Origin: Neovahlkampfia damariscottae
Taxonomy: Eukaryota > Heterolobosea > Selenaionea > Neovahlkampfiida > Neovahlkampfiidae
Direction of reading: 5' to 3'
Length of the DNA: 64,000 nt
Assembly (NCBI GenBank): GCA_016618085.1
Contig: JABLTG010000013.1
Location: 62,001-126,000 of the forward strand
The notes beneath the pieces are model-generated. The model searched no databases, was not told the origin of the DNA, and was given only the letters and a program-made list of their open reading frames with translations. Shown in pieces: positions 21,138-32,942 of the stretch. Each line of letters starts with the position of its first letter. Within the stretch, counting starts at the first letter, position 1. A program made the position numbers and the translations under genes.

Positions 21138-22751
21138 ATGACTGAATTCAATTTAACACAATACGGAATAACAAAACCAAAGTACATTCTCAGAAATTTG
21201 ACAACAGATGAACTCTATGAAAACTCATTGAAACACGACATCAGAAAGACTTATAAATCAGCAACAGGAGCATTATTATGTTACTCAGGAGAAAAAACTG
21301 GACGCTCACCAAAAGATAAAAGAATTGTTGATGAAGAAACAACCTCAAACGATATTGGTAAGTATATAAAAAAAATTAAAAATAAAATTGTAGATTGGGG
21401 TAAAGTGAACATGAAACAATCAGAAAGTGATTATAAAAAACAAAAAAAACATGCTATTGAATGTTTAAATACCTTAGAAAGACTTTATGTTGTTGATGCT
21501 TACGCGGCTTGGGATAAGAAATATCAAAAAAGAATTAGAATCATTTGTACATCCGCATATCATGCTCTTTTTATGTCTAACATGTTAATCAAACCACCAA
21601 AAGAAGATTTAGAAAAATTTGAACCAGACTTTGTTCTCTTCAATGCAGGAATGTTTGATGCTTTGGAATTAGAAAAAACAAAAACATGCATTACTCTTAA
21701 TTTTAAAAGTAAAGAAGTAGTTGTTTTAGGGTCAGAATATGCTGGAGAAATGAAGAAAGGTATTTTCACAGTGATGAATTATTTGATGCCAAAAGTTGAT
21801 GTTTTATCACTTCATTCATCTTGTAATGTTGGAAAAGGAGGTGATGTTTGTTTATTCTTTGGTTTAAGTGGAACTGGAAAAACAACATTATCAGCTGATT
21901 CTTCACGTTTTCTTTTAGGTGATGATGAACATTGTTGGAGTGATACTTCAGTCTTCAATATTGAAGGTGGTTGTTATGCAAAATGTGATCATTTAAGCAG
22001 AGAACATGAACCTGAAATCTTTGATGCTGTCAAATATGGATCTGTTCAAGAGAATTGTGTCTTCAATAAAGATACATTTGAAGTTGATTATGATGATACT
22101 ACAATCACAGAAAATACAAGGGTTTCATATCCATTGGAATATATTTCAAATGCAATTGTTCCTGCAATTACAGAAGGACATCCCTCAAATTTTGTTTTGT
22201 TGACATGTGATTCATTTGGTGTTTTTCCACCTGTTGCTAAATTAACCATTGGACAAACAATGTATCATTTTATTTCTGGATACACAGCAAAAATTCCAGG
22301 AACTGAAGTTGGAATTCATGATCCAATTGCAACATTTTCTGCTTGCTTTGGTGCTCCATTTATGGTTTGGCATCCATCAAAATATGCAGGATTACTCAAA
22401 GATAAAATGAAAAAACATAACGTGAATGCATGGATTGTTAACACTGGATGGACAGGTGGAAAATATGGAGTTGGTAATAGAATTAAATTGAAATATACCC
22501 GAGCAATGATTAATGCAATCAATGATGGAAGTTTAGAAAAAGAAGAATTTGAAATTGGACCATTTGGTTTAGCGGTTCCAAAGAAGTGTAATGGAGTGCC
22601 AGATGATATTTTAATGCCAAAAAAAACTTGGCAAGATAAAAAATTGTATGACGAAACATTGACAAAAGTTGAAAAATTATTCGCTAAAAATTTTGAACAA
22701 TTTAAAGATAAATGTGAAGATGATGTATTAAAATCTGGTCCTCATTTGTAA
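21138..22751 (+). CDS. pckA: Phosphoenolpyruvate carboxykinase, ATP-dependent
   Basis: A single exon of 537 aa, the usual length for the ATP-type enzyme (EC 4.1.1.49). Motifs in order: GALLCYSGEKTGRSPKDKRI (oxaloacetate-binding Arg), SLHSSCNVGKGGDVCLFFG, the P-loop GLSGTGKTTLS, the metal site LLGDDEHCWSD, and NTGWTGGKYGVGNRIKLKYTR near the C-terminus. It interconverts oxaloacetate plus ATP with PEP, CO2 and ADP in the cytosol, for gluconeogenesis or CO2 fixation. ATP-type PEPCK is found in bacteria, plants, yeasts, trypanosomatids and other protists. No targeting peptide is seen. A CCAAT box is at 21052-21056, about 80 nt upstream. Confidence 0.97.
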   Translation: MTEFNLTQYGITKPKYILRNLTTDELYENSLKHDIRKTYKSATGALLCYSGEKTGRSPKDKRIVDEETTSNDIGKYIKKIKNKIVDWGKVNMKQSESDYKKQKKHAIECLNTLERLYVVDAYAAWDKKYQKRIRIICTSAYHALFMSNMLIKPPKEDLEKFEPDFVLFNAGMFDALELEKTKTCITLNFKSKEVVVLGSEYAGEMKKGIFTVMNYLMPKVDVLSLHSSCNVGKGGDVCLFFGLSGTGKTTLSADSSRFLLGDDEHCWSDTSVFNIEGGCYAKCDHLSREHEPEIFDAVKYGSVQENCVFNKDTFEVDYDDTTITENTRVSYPLEYISNAIVPAITEGHPSNFVLLTCDSFGVFPPVAKLTIGQTMYHFISGYTAKIPGTEVGIHDPIATFSACFGAPFMVWHPSKYAGLLKDKMKKHNVNAWIVNTGWTGGKYGVGNRIKLKYTRAMINAINDGSLEKEEFEIGPFGLAVPKKCNGVPDDILMPKKTWQDKKLYDETLTKVEKLFAKNFEQFKDKCEDDVLKSGPHL

Positions 22752-22997
22752 TTAAATTTTTTGTTTTGACAAGAAAAAAAAGTTCATTTTTATTTTTAAA
22801 ATGGAACATTCCAATGTTTCAATTGTCCTCTATTTAATATAGTCCGACTTTTCAATTCCAAAAAAAGTCGCTAATTCAGAACAAAAATTTTTCCAAATCG
22901 AACTCCGGTTGGCTAAAAATAAATGACCCATCATTTTGATTGGTCAACAGTCTCATATATTTCTCATAACGAACACAAAACAACTTTGTCAGCAGCC

Positions 22998-24694
22998 ATG
23001 AAATCAAAATCATTCAGATTTTCAAGAAAGTCTACTCTAGGAAAACCTTTAGAAGATGACAAAAGACAAAAGTCATTTAACGATGTGTCAACAAACATTA
23101 CAAGAAAAGACTCATCTTTAAAAGATTTAACACCAAAATTCAGTTTCATGAAAAAAACATCAATGAAAGTTGATAAAACAAAATACATTTTATTATTTGA
23201 ATCCATTTATACAAATGATGAAGTTGGTGATGCTTTTCAAGACTACTTAAAAACGGAGTATCGATTTTCTTCTTTTTTAACCTTTTTTTTTTTTAGATAC
23301 AATGAAGAACCATTGAAGTTTCTTAGGGCTGTACTTGCTTTAAAAACATCAAAAGAAGAGTTCAAATATTCAATTGAACCTGTTAAAGCTATTATGAAAA
23401 ATTATATTGTTGACGGAGCTCCTTATGAAGTTAATATTTCTTTCAAAACAAAAGATAAACTTTTACAGCAATTTAAACCACAAGAAAACGAAGAAGAATG
23501 GATTTTAAAAGTTAGTCCTTATAAATTATTCAAAGTTGTTGCTAAAATCGTTCGTGAAGAATTGTTTCATGATAATTGGAAAAGATTCATTAGAACAGAT
23601 GTTGTTGAAAAAATCATTACAAAATATTATCATGATAAAACTGGTATGTGTTTGTTAAAACTATTGACAATCTTGTTTAGTTTGTACTTTAAAAATTGTT
23701 CAAGATTTTCCATTTGATGATGAACATTTTAGACATCCTTATGTAGAAGATAAGGATTTTGAATTTTCAAAAAGTTTAGTTCAGGATAATAGTGATTGGG
23801 AAGTAAGCCACAAAAAACTTTTTTTTCTAAACTTTTTCTTTGTTACAGCTCATAGGAACAAAAGTTGAAAACCAAGTGAATACTTTTTTTTCGTTGGTCA
23901 ATTATTTTCCGACAGTTTGTTATGCAAAAAAAGCAGTTTCCATTAAATATGAATGCGTATTACCTTATTCTTTAGATAGATGCTGTTTAGGTTATTTAAC
24001 AAATAAAAGTTTGAAAGCATCTGATCCAAATACAATGCATATCGAAACACATAAATATTTATCAAGAGAAGAAGTTTTAAAAGTCTATGAAGAAAAAGGA
24101 AAATTAAATAATGTCAAAAACTATGAAAGTGGATTAACTATCAATACAGCACATATAACATTTGGATTTCCATTTAATCCAAGAATTTATGAATACGGAG
24201 GTGGTTATCATTATGATCCGAAAGAAAGATTATTAGTAACTGTTTTAAAGTGTCATTTTGATCCATCAACAGATTCTTTACAAACTTATAGAACAGATGC
24301 TGTAACTAAAAAAAATGGCAAAAAAATTAAAAACACAAAATGTTATCCAATGTTTGAATACATGATTACAGTTTATCATGAAATTGATGATAAAAAAGTT
24401 TTATTCTCACAAGTTAATGTTTGTGATGCATCTGGTTGGACCAATGGAGAAACATTACCAAAATTATTAGCAAAAGCAAGAGGACTTGAATTACGAAATA
24501 CTTTACATAAAATGGCTTCTGAATTCCCAGAAGATACAAAAATTGAAGATTACAAAGATGAACTTTTGAAAGAGGTAGATGGACAACCATTCAATGGTCT
24601 TGGTAAACTTTTATGGGACACAAGAATTAATGAAAAAAAACAAAATGAATTGCAAAATCAACTTGATGAAATATTGTCAGAATCAAGTATGTAA
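22998..24694 (+). CDS. RGS-START two-domain signalling protein
   Basis: Exons 22998-23257, 23297-23643, 23681-23802 and 23849-24694 (introns 39, 37, 46 nt) give 524 aa. I start at MKSKSFRFSRKS because the in-frame ATG at 22923 lies upstream of an ATTGG box at 22940. A basic Ser-rich N-terminus is followed by an RGS-like domain (about 55-210: FLRAVLALKTSKEEF ... LFKVVAKIVREELFHDNWKRFIRTDVV). A START-like lipid-binding domain fills the C-terminal half (FFSLVNYFPTVCYAKKAVSI ... VNVCDASGWTNGETLPKLL, ending in the amphipathic helix ARGLELRNTLHKM). Combining the two suggests lipid-gated regulation of a G protein; that is inference. It is distinct from the two large RGS paralogues. Confidence 0.65.
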
Positions 24695-24706
24695 ATAATA
24701 AAATTT

Positions 24707-26106
24707 TTATTGTAAGTATTTTAAAAATGAATGTAATAAAGAAGATAATGAATTTGGATACTTTTCATAAAAATACATAATTGAACCCATTGATAACATA
24801 AATAAATAAACTTCACCATTTTTAACTCCAGATAACCATTTTTTTTCAGTCATGATTAAATATAAAGAATCAATTGCTCTTGGTAATGTATATAATGCTA
24901 ATTCAGATCTTCTTGATTTCTTTTCAATAAAAATACTTGATGAACAAACAAGTCCTGCAATGAAATAAATGAATCTATTATCTTTGGTGACAACTTTTCG
25001 GTGTAAACAAATAACTGTCATATAGAGTGCTACAAAAGCTGATAAAAATGAAACTGATCTAATGATATTAACTCCTGTTTCTTTTGCAATTGTCAATGGT
25101 TCTTTGATTAATTTTTTTAATCGAAAAATAACAACAGGTACACATACAAGTGAACTATATAAAGGTAAAATTTTACGTGCTGTATCTAAAAAAACTGAAA
25201 TATTGTGCTTCACACAACTTGAATTTTGTGGATGAAGAATATCACATCCAACAATTTTGGCATGTGGATCAATTAATGGTGCAAAAATTCCTTGTTTTTT
25301 AAAAAAGTTTACAATTTCCTCTCCATTCACAACCATATTTCTATTTGTGTCTTTGACCACTTTTAACACCGGAGCAACAATTGGACCTTACAAAAAAAAA
25401 TGTTAAATGTTAAATGTTAAATTACCTGTGTTTGTGATGAATTTACTGTAGGAAATTGGTAAAGTATTTGGTTTCATCACCCAACTGTACATAATTTGAG
25501 CTGATGACAAAATGAATAAAATAGAGTCTCCATGTGTATACTCATCAGTAAACTATAAAGTTGATTTAAAAAAAACAAGTAAATTACTGGAAGATATTTC
25601 AGTTCTTTTGCTGTATTATAAGCACATTGAAACACTCTTGCAAGTAAATATAAAGCCATAGTTCTTTGACTTGATTGTTCCTGAAAAATCAAAGAAGAAC
25701 TTGCCAAACTACCAGCAATAAAAGAATGTAATCCTGATTTTGAATCTCTGTATTTATCAAGTAACAATTTGATTAATGAAAATAAACCTGAAAATCCGCC
25801 AAGAAATAATCCAATACGAACTGCTTCTTCTCGAACTATTAATTTTTTTTCTGAAACTAATTCTGCGACTGTGAAAACTTTTTTGATTTTTCCTCCTTTT
25901 AATAATGAAAATATTCTGACAAGTAATGAAAGTACGGAACGTGATCCATACCCAATGTAAAAACCATTTAAGAATTTTTGTAAAGAATATTTGAGAATTT
26001 CTTTGAGTGAAGATTTTTTTGGGTCTGGTCTTTCATCTATGGGTGATTGTGGTGATTCTATTTTTTTGTTGTTTGGGATGTTGTTGGTGTCTACACTCAC
26101 ACTCAT
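24707..26106 (-). CDS. TMEM135: TMEM135/PMP52-like peroxisomal membrane protein
   Basis: Three exons (26106-25588, 25552-25426, 25386-24707; introns 35 and 39 nt) sum to 441 aa, near the about 458 aa of animal TMEM135. The ATG at 26104-26106 follows the CCAAT box 26136-26140. The protein has two homologous halves, each with SFIAGSLASSSLIFQ or YFIAGLVCSSSIFIE followed by a MALYLLARVFQCAY or LALYTLPRAIDSLY helix. That internal duplication and the linker HGDSILFILSSAQIMYSWVM are hallmarks of the family. It also has distant similarity to Tim17-type helices. TMEM135 (PMP52) is found in peroxisomes and mitochondria and influences fission and lipid transport. It is divergent from the PEX7 gene. Confidence 0.85.
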
Positions 26107-26252
26107 TTTTATATGTTTCCAACAGTTATAATCGACCAATCAAAATTCTGGAAGCATTTGATAAATAATTTGTCATTTAAAGTTCTTTTTAGAAGGTTAT
26201 TTTAATTTCACTTTTTCTAAATTGACCATCCAATAGAAATTTCTTTGTTCAA
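26107..26252. promoter_or_regulatory. Divergent promoter between TMEM135-like and PEX7 genes
   Basis: 146 nt separate the two ATGs. It contains CCAATC at 26136-26141 close to the leftward gene and CCAATAG at 26230-26236, 18 nt before the PEX7 ATG. No other gene fits in it, so the two peroxisomal genes probably share regulation. Confidence 0.6.
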
Positions 26253-27247
26253 ATGTTGAGGCTTGAAACTGAATTTGTTGTTTCTGATTTAAGCTTTTCA
26301 AAATGGGATCCAAAAGGTCTATTATCAATATGTTGTGAAACTGTACAAACAAAATAGTAAAAAACAAAAAAAATTAAAAAAAAAAAAGTGCTGGACAATT
26401 GACCTACTACAGACAAGATTCTGTCGGACAATTAGAAGAATTACAATCTGTAGGATTATCAGTAGGTGGAACATCAGTCAAAGAATCATCTAAATATCAA
26501 TCTTTCATATATACATCACACACAGATCCTACATTAAGACTATGGACATTAAATGATTTAAGAAAACCTATAAAACGATATAATTACCATAGTATGAGTG
26601 TAGAAGAGATAAATACATCACCATTTGATGGTGAAGAATTTGTTTCATGTAGTAAAGATTCAACATTTGCAATTTGGACAATGACTGAATCTGAACCAAT
26701 TTTTTCAAGTGCAAATAAATCATCATTTCCAGTAATGTCGGCACAATACCATCCTCAAAATTCATCATTATTACTAGTAGCACCATTAGATTCAAAAATA
26801 GAACTGTGGAATAATGAAGAAAAGAGAAAAGTTTATTCAATGAATCCTGCAGATGATATTTTATTTTCTTCAATGGCAACAAGTCCATATAATGAATTTT
26901 GGTTAACTGTAGCAGATGAAAATGGTAAAGTTTATTTATGGGATTTAAGAAGATTGAAAAAACCAATGACAAAATGGCAATCTCATGGTCTATCGATTCC
27001 ACAAATCAAATTTAATCCACATGACGAAAATTTATTAGGAACAATTGGAACTGATTCATATTTTCATTTATGGTATTTGAATTCAAAAACACCACAATGT
27101 CTAAAATCATTTAAAACTCATCATTTACCAATAACATCATTTGATTGGAGTTTACATGATTTTGGATTATTATGTGATTCAAGTTCTGATTATTCAATTT
27201 GTATGTGGAATTTCATTCAAGAACCTTCAAATAAAAGTAAACTCTAA
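26253..27247 (+). CDS. PEX7: Peroxin-7, WD40 receptor for PTS2 proteins
   Basis: Two exons, 26253-26356 and 26389-27247, with a 32-nt intron whose removal gives 320 aa (PEX7 is usually about 320). The N-terminus MLRLETEFVVSDLSFSKWDPKGLLSICCETVQTKYAGQL mirrors the family start (MLRT..., then TAQ-x-GI-G-x-L). Six or so WD repeats follow, with WTLNDLRKPIKR, FVSCSKDSTFAIWT, VYLWDLRRLKKPMTKW and SSSDYSICMWNF. PEX7 binds PTS2 signals in the cytosol and delivers cargo to the PEX5/PEX14 docking site. The final stop overlaps the stop of the convergent PP2A gene by 4 nt. Confidence 0.8.
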
Positions 27248-28928
27248 AAATAATTTTTTTGATCAACTATTGGTGTTTCAATATCATCTTCAAAAAAATC
27301 ATCTTCTTCTTCTTCTTCAGACTCTTGACACATCATTTCATATTCATTTTTAGCAAATCTATTCCAAAATGAAATTTCATTTGAATCCATTTGAAGTGGA
27401 TCTCTTTGTTCATATAACATGAATTTGTTATAATTACAAAATGTATTGAAGAATAAATAAACAAGTCTTGATGTTTTTAAATCATTTAAAGTGAAAAGTG
27501 GTTTCTTTTTTGGTTTTATAATATCATATAATTGATCAATGATGAATTCAAATGATACAGGTTCATCTTCTTCCATTCGAAGTAATTGATATTGATAAAA
27601 AGACTCTAATTCATAATGTGATAGAACACCATCACCATCTAAATCTAAACATCGGAAAAAATATTCAATTGAAGTTTTAGATGTCTTATCTTCTTCACTT
27701 AGAATAAACCCTATTTTAAAAATTGATTAATTTTTTGTTAAATTATCTACAGATGAAATCTTCATAATTCAATTTATTTTCAACTTCTGATTTTGGTTTC
27801 CTACCATATCCTTCAATAACTCGTTCAACTATCAATGGATTTAATGAATAATTATCATAATATTGCAAATCCTTTGTTTTTTTAGTATTGATTTTTGAGT
27901 TTACTTCTGCAGAGATTAAAGAATCCTTATCTTCATCTAATTCCCAAAATTTACAATAAATAACATAAAAATGTTCATATGAAAAAAAATTCAATTCCTA
28001 TTTTAAAATATATAAATTTCTTTTTTTTCTTACACTATTAATATCAATCAATCCATCAAGTTCTTTGAAAACTTTTAACAATTCACTTTTTTTAAATTCT
28101 CCGAGTGTCATTTTTTCAGATTTATTTTGATTAACAGTATAAAAAATACGAACAATAACCGTTTCTGCGTATCTACTTTTGAAATTTGGGTCTTTTAAGA
28201 AATCTAATCCAGGATGAAATTCTAATAGGTCTTGATGAAGAGTTAATTGTTTTTTTATGTATTTACCATGTAAAATAGGTTCAAAATCTTTTGGTCTTAT
28301 ACATTTTTGATCATTTGATTTGATTGAATTAAATAAACGTGTATTTTCGTCCTTTCCAAGAATGTTTGTTTTCCAAAACTCTGTAAAAGTGTCAAAAGAG
28401 ACTATTTCATTATTTTGAAGTTTTGAAAATAGTCTTCCATTTAAATATTTTGATAATCCACAGACATTTGTTGTTATCAATTTAAACTGTTCCAAGTTGA
28501 CCCCTTTGTATGAAATTCTCATAAAGTACTCGGTAATTTTTAACTGAAAAGAGATTTTAGTAATTTTTTTAGATTTACAAGTTCTTCTTTCATCTCATTT
28601 TCGTTAATATCAAAGTTGTAAAATTTTGGAATTTGTTCAAACAGCTTTGCCAAAGAAGATTAATTTTTTTTTTTTTTACTTTTTTCTTTGCTGGTAAATC
28701 ACGATTTTTTGTCATTGGTTTTCTAAAAGGTGACTTTGGTAAAGGACTATGCATTTTTGGCTTGTCAAAATGTAGATTTTGTTTTTCTTGTTCGACTTCT
28801 GTTTTTGAAGGTTTTCTTGGTGAAAATACTTTATAGTCAAATTCATCGATGAGTATTTTTGGTTTTTTTTGTTCTGGACGGAATTTTGGTGAGAAGTTTA
28901 AGTCCTCTTCACTTTTTTCTCTTTGCAT
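27244..28928 (-). CDS. PP2A regulatory subunit B'' (EF-hand type)
   Basis: Five exons (28928-28680, 28644-28579, 28543-28034, 27997-27751, 27710-27244; introns 35, 35, 36, 40 nt) give 512 aa. The core begins LFEQIPKFYNFD, continues HFYVIYCKFWELDEDKDSLIS, DFIWFILSEEDK, then EYFFRCLDLDGDGVLSHYELE, an intact EF-hand loop. These match the PR72/PR61-B'' (PPP2R3, TON2) family. The N-terminus has basic SPxK motifs; the C-terminus is very acidic (EEEEEDDFFEDD). It would target protein phosphatase 2A to substrates in a calcium-sensitive way. A CCAAT box lies at 28944-28948, 16 nt upstream. Confidence 0.9.
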
Positions 28929-29203
28929 TGAGTAGATAATTTGATTGGTTCAATAATCCCTTCTATGACTCATTATTATTAATTTCGTCATGAATCAAAA
29001 ACAAATGAAGCAACATCAATGCCAATCTACAAAAAATATTTAAGTCAATCCAAAGAGATCTTCAAAGGATTCAAGTTTTTTGGAAAACAGCAGTCACAAC
29101 AAACATGTTTTGTTGGTTACAATGGAATTCCACACTAATTTTTCTGAGAAACATTCAACAAAACTAGTGAGAAATTATCCAATCATCTACTTTTAGAAAA
29201 CAA
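28929..29203. other. Intergenic region between divergent genes
   Basis: 275 nt. CCAAT boxes stand at each end (28944-28948 for the PP2A gene, 29179-29183 for the acylase gene). No coding potential is evident between them. Confidence 0.4.
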
Positions 29204-32109
29204 ATGCACACAGTTCAACCTTTGCTTCATATATTTGGTCATGGTTGTTTACTACTACCAAATATTATTCTCTTATTATCTTTAGTTTGTTTTTTTCATG
29301 TTTGGTACATATTATGGCCTGTACTAGGACACTGTTCATTTTATGTGCCTTGCATGGTCGGATTGTCAATTCCTTATTGTTTGGCAATCTTCACACATTT
29401 TACATTATGGTGTTTATCACAGTCACTTTGTTGTATTTTTTCTTGTCGAAAAATACAACAAAAAAAACAAACCCCTGAAAAAGAAACCTTGATCAAAAAA
29501 GAAGATGAATTTGATGTTATATCACCATTGATAAATGTTGGAGTTATAATGATAAATTTCCTAATTGTTGTTTCAATTTTAATTGAAGTTTTTATTATTA
29601 TCATTGGAATTGTTTCAGTTTTTCTGAGTGTTTTCACACAACCAGGAAAATATAATGGTCATCAAACTATTTCTGGAATAGATAATGATATTAAAATAAT
29701 AAGGAATTCATATGGCCACATTCATGTGAAAGCCAAAACAAAAAAAGTAATCAAACAAAAATTTTTTGAAACTTCATAGGACATGTTCTTTGGACAAGGA
29801 TTTGCCCAAGCACAAGAAAGAATATTTCAAATGGAACTAGGTAAAAGGTTGGCAACAGGAAAATTATCAGAAATTCTTGGAAGTTCAGCTTTATCAACAG
29901 ATGAACACAACAGGTAAATTTTAAAAGTGTTAAAAGTCTTCAGAGCAATTGGATTTCTTAAATATGGAAAAATAAATGAAAAAAATATGAGCCCTGTTTA
30001 CAGAGAATATATTAACAGCTTTGTTAAAGGAATCAATTCTTACATTGACAGCAATTCATTGAATTATCCCATTGAATTCAAAATGTTAAATATTGTTCCT
30101 TCGAAATGGACTATTGATGAAGTTGCTGCATTTTCTTTGTGGGTTGGAAATTCACAATCTACTAATTATGGTGTAGAAATGGAGAGATTAAATTGGCTCA
30201 TTAATGTAGGTTTAAAACCAGAGAGAATTGAACAATATTTTTCTTCACCCGAACATTCAAAAGTTACAATTCTAAATTCAAATCATTTAAACTCCTTGAA
30301 TTTGAAAATGACTAAAAACGAAACTGAATTGCTTGCAAAAAGCATTAAAAAAGAATTCGAATTTTTAAAGGAATTCCAAACTAAATACAAAACTAAGAAT
30401 GGAATTCATGTTCCTTATGAAGAGGAAATGTTATTCAAACCAGAATACGAAAACTTCAATTCAAATAATTTTGCCATTTCTGGAAATTTGACAAAATCTG
30501 GAAAAGCAATTGTTGAAAGTGATCCTCATACATCATTGGCAGCACCGAATTTTTATTTTACAATGCATTTAGAAACTGAAAATTCTTATAATGCACAAGG
30601 AGCAACAATAGCAGGAATTCCATCTGTTATTATTGGAAAAAATGATTTTATTTCTTGGGGTGCCACAAATCCATTAGTTGATACAGTAGATCTATTTTTG
30701 GTGGAAACTAATACAAATCAATCTCATTACTATCGAAATAATGAATGGATAAAATTTGAAACTAGAGAAGAAACGTTTAACATCAAAGATGCTCCAACAG
30801 TTCGTTTTTCATTTTTCTAAAATTTGAAGCTAACAAAAACAATCAAAGAAACAGTTTACGGTTCAATTATCAATAATAATATTTTAAAGAATTCAACGTT
30901 ATTGACAGCATTCAGTTCTTCTTTGTTACTGGACAATAACACATCGTAAGATTTTTTATCTGACTTAAAATTAGATTTGAATCATTCATTGAACTTGGTG
31001 AATCAAAAAATTGGGACAACTTTACAAATGCTTTGAGAAAATACACATTTGCACCAATTAGTTTCGTTTATGGTGATATTGAAGGTAATATTGGTTATTA
31101 TGTTCCCGGAAGATTACCAATCAGATCATTTGGTCATTCTGGAAGATATCCGACTTTTGGAAATGGTTCTTATGATTGGAATGGTTTTGTACCTTTTGAA
31201 GAACTACCACATATTTATAATCCCCCAGAAGGATTTGTGATAACAGCCAATAACAAAATAGCTCCAAACAGTTATAAACATCAATTGTCTTATTATTATG
31301 CTCCTGGATATCGTGCCACAAGAATTTCTGAAATGATCAAATCTCTTGGGAATCAAATCACTGTCGATGATGTTTTAAAGATTCAGTTGGATGAGTATGC
31401 AACGGATTTTTATGATTACAAACCTATATTTTCCAAAATGAATATTACCAATTCCTATCATTCAAAATGGTTGAATAAGTTATTGAAATGGAATGGAAAT
31501 TCAAAAGCAGATGTAAAATCAACAGAGGCTACTGTATATTTTTTTTGGTATCGTTGTTACAGAAGGGTTCATGAAAAAGAAGCATCTCATTCTAGAGTCG
31601 CAATGGAACCTTTTTTGAAATATACTTTAACCAATGGAACAAATTTTTGTCCTGTTAATATTCAATGCTTCAAATTTGCAGAAGATTGTCTTATTTCAAC
31701 ATTGGACAAATTGAATTTAGAACAAAATAATTACCGTTGGGGTGTTGATGTTCATGGACAATCATTTTCAAACCAAATATTTGAAATGTTGAAAATTCCA
31801 TGTTTAGGAAGTAGAAGATCACTACGCGGAGGTAATTCATATTCTGTAAATACTGCTTGGCATGTTGATCCTGTGTATAACTCCGTCACAAAAAAATATG
31901 AAATTGAAAATAATTATGGATCAGCTTATCGACACGTTGCTCACTTGGGTGAAAATGATTCAAAATTTGTATTAGGAATGGGACAATCTGGGAATATTTT
32001 CAGTAAGAATTATGATGATCTTGTTGAGCCATGGAGAAAAGGGGATTTTTTTAAAATGGAAAAAGAAATGAGCAATCCAAAACATGTATTAATTTTAAAA
32101 AAAAGATAA
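29204..32109 (+). CDS. Penicillin-acylase-type Ntn hydrolase with a multi-pass membrane N-terminus
   Basis: Five exons (29204-29746, 29780-29913, 29944-30799, 30830-30945, 30975-32109; introns 33, 30, 30, 29 nt) sum to 927 aa. The first about 150 residues contain three or four hydrophobic segments (IILLLSLVCFFHVWYILW, VIMINFLIVVSILIEVFIIII), unusual for this family, whose bacterial members are periplasmic. Then comes the acylase alpha-chain signature GQGFAQAQERIFQMELGKRL, and the autocleavage site NSNNFAISG, in which Ser would become the N-terminal nucleophile of the beta chain. Conserved beta-chain motifs follow (ESDPHTSLAAPNFYF, FISWGATN, GYYVPGRLPIR). Bacterial relatives cleave amides of penicillin or acyl-homoserine lactones. 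An anchored eukaryotic form could hydrolyse lipid amides or bacterial signals; the substrate is not evident. Confidence 0.85.
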
Positions 32110-32176
32110 GGAAGAATATTTTTAAATGAAGAGTTTATCATCCAATTTCTTCAGTGTTGGTTCTGATTGGTAAAAA

Positions 32177-32800
32177 ATGTTTGTTGAGAAATACTTGCCT
32201 GATGAAGATGAGGAAGCTCAAATTCAAAATATTTGGAAAAAAGAGATTGGATACTATTCACAAATCTATTCTACACAATATTTTCAATTTTTTCATTCAA
32301 TTTATATTTACATCATTATTGGAGTGATTCTTCAACAACAAAAGTTTAAACTATTTTTTACTGTTGTTTTTTTTTCAATTTTATATATTTTAATGATAAA
32401 ATACTATATTATTTACTCATTTAATAATTTGTTGGAGTCAGAAATCGATATGAAAAATATCCGAGAGTTTTATTTGTCTACAAAAAAAAACAACTTTTTT
32501 GTGCTCAAAAATGAAAAAGAAGCCATTTTTGGATTCATTGCCTTGGAAGCAAAATCAAAAGATAAATTGGAAATTAAACGATTTATCGTTGAAAAAACTC
32601 AAAATAATGAAAACTTAGAGAAATTATTTGAAAAAGCGAAACAATTTGCAGAGGAAATTAAAATGAAGAAAATGGTGTTGACTTGTTCAAGTTATGAAAA
32701 ATCTCTAATTGATTTTTGTTCAAAAAAGAAATTTCAATTGAAAAACACACAGAAAATTAAACAAATAGAAAGTTATGATTTTGAATTTGAATTAAATTGA
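32177..32800 (+). CDS. GNAT-like acetyltransferase with membrane hairpin (NAT8-like)
   Basis: A single exon of 207 aa; the ATG is 7 nt after an ATTGG box (32166-32170). Two adjacent hydrophobic stretches (SIYIYIIIGVILQQQKFKLFFTVVFFSILYILMIKYYIIYS) form a hairpin. After it come strand-like segments typical of GNAT folds: FFVLKNEKEAIFGFIALE, IKRFIVEKTQNNENLEKLFEKAKQFAEE and KKMVLTCSSYEKSLIDFCSKKKFQL. The layout resembles NAT8/ATase enzymes of the ER. The acetyl-CoA loop (Q/RxxGxG/A) is not clear, so activity is uncertain. The neighbouring acylase is also a membrane amide enzyme, which may be chance. Confidence 0.5.
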   Translation: MFVEKYLPDEDEEAQIQNIWKKEIGYYSQIYSTQYFQFFHSIYIYIIIGVILQQQKFKLFFTVVFFSILYILMIKYYIIYSFNNLLESEIDMKNIREFYLSTKKNNFFVLKNEKEAIFGFIALEAKSKDKLEIKRFIVEKTQNNENLEKLFEKAKQFAEEIKMKKMVLTCSSYEKSLIDFCSKKKFQLKNTQKIKQIESYDFEFELN

Positions 32801-32942
32801 TGAAATTAATACGTCATCAATTGATAGAATTTCGGAAATAAACCAAATAAAAGATGACCTCCAAGTTTCTAAAGTACTTCCAATCTGCACAGATTCCACC
32901 AATCAAATCACACTACCTCAACAAAAACATACAAACACTGGA

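Noticed and set aside
21138-22751. PEPCK as a recent bacterial transfer
   Set aside because: ATP-type PEPCK is widespread in eukaryotic microbes, and base and codon use match the neighbours.
22923-22997. Upstream ATG of the RGS-START gene at 22923
   Set aside because: It precedes the ATTGG box; the next in-frame ATG at 22998 fits the spacing seen at other genes.
25477-26139. Two separate genes in the TMEM135 region
   Set aside because: Two short introns join them into one frame with the family's duplicated architecture and length.
26253-26400. Apparent frameshift at the start of the PEX7 gene
   Set aside because: A 32-nt intron at 26357-26388 joins the frames and recreates the PEX7 N-terminal motif.
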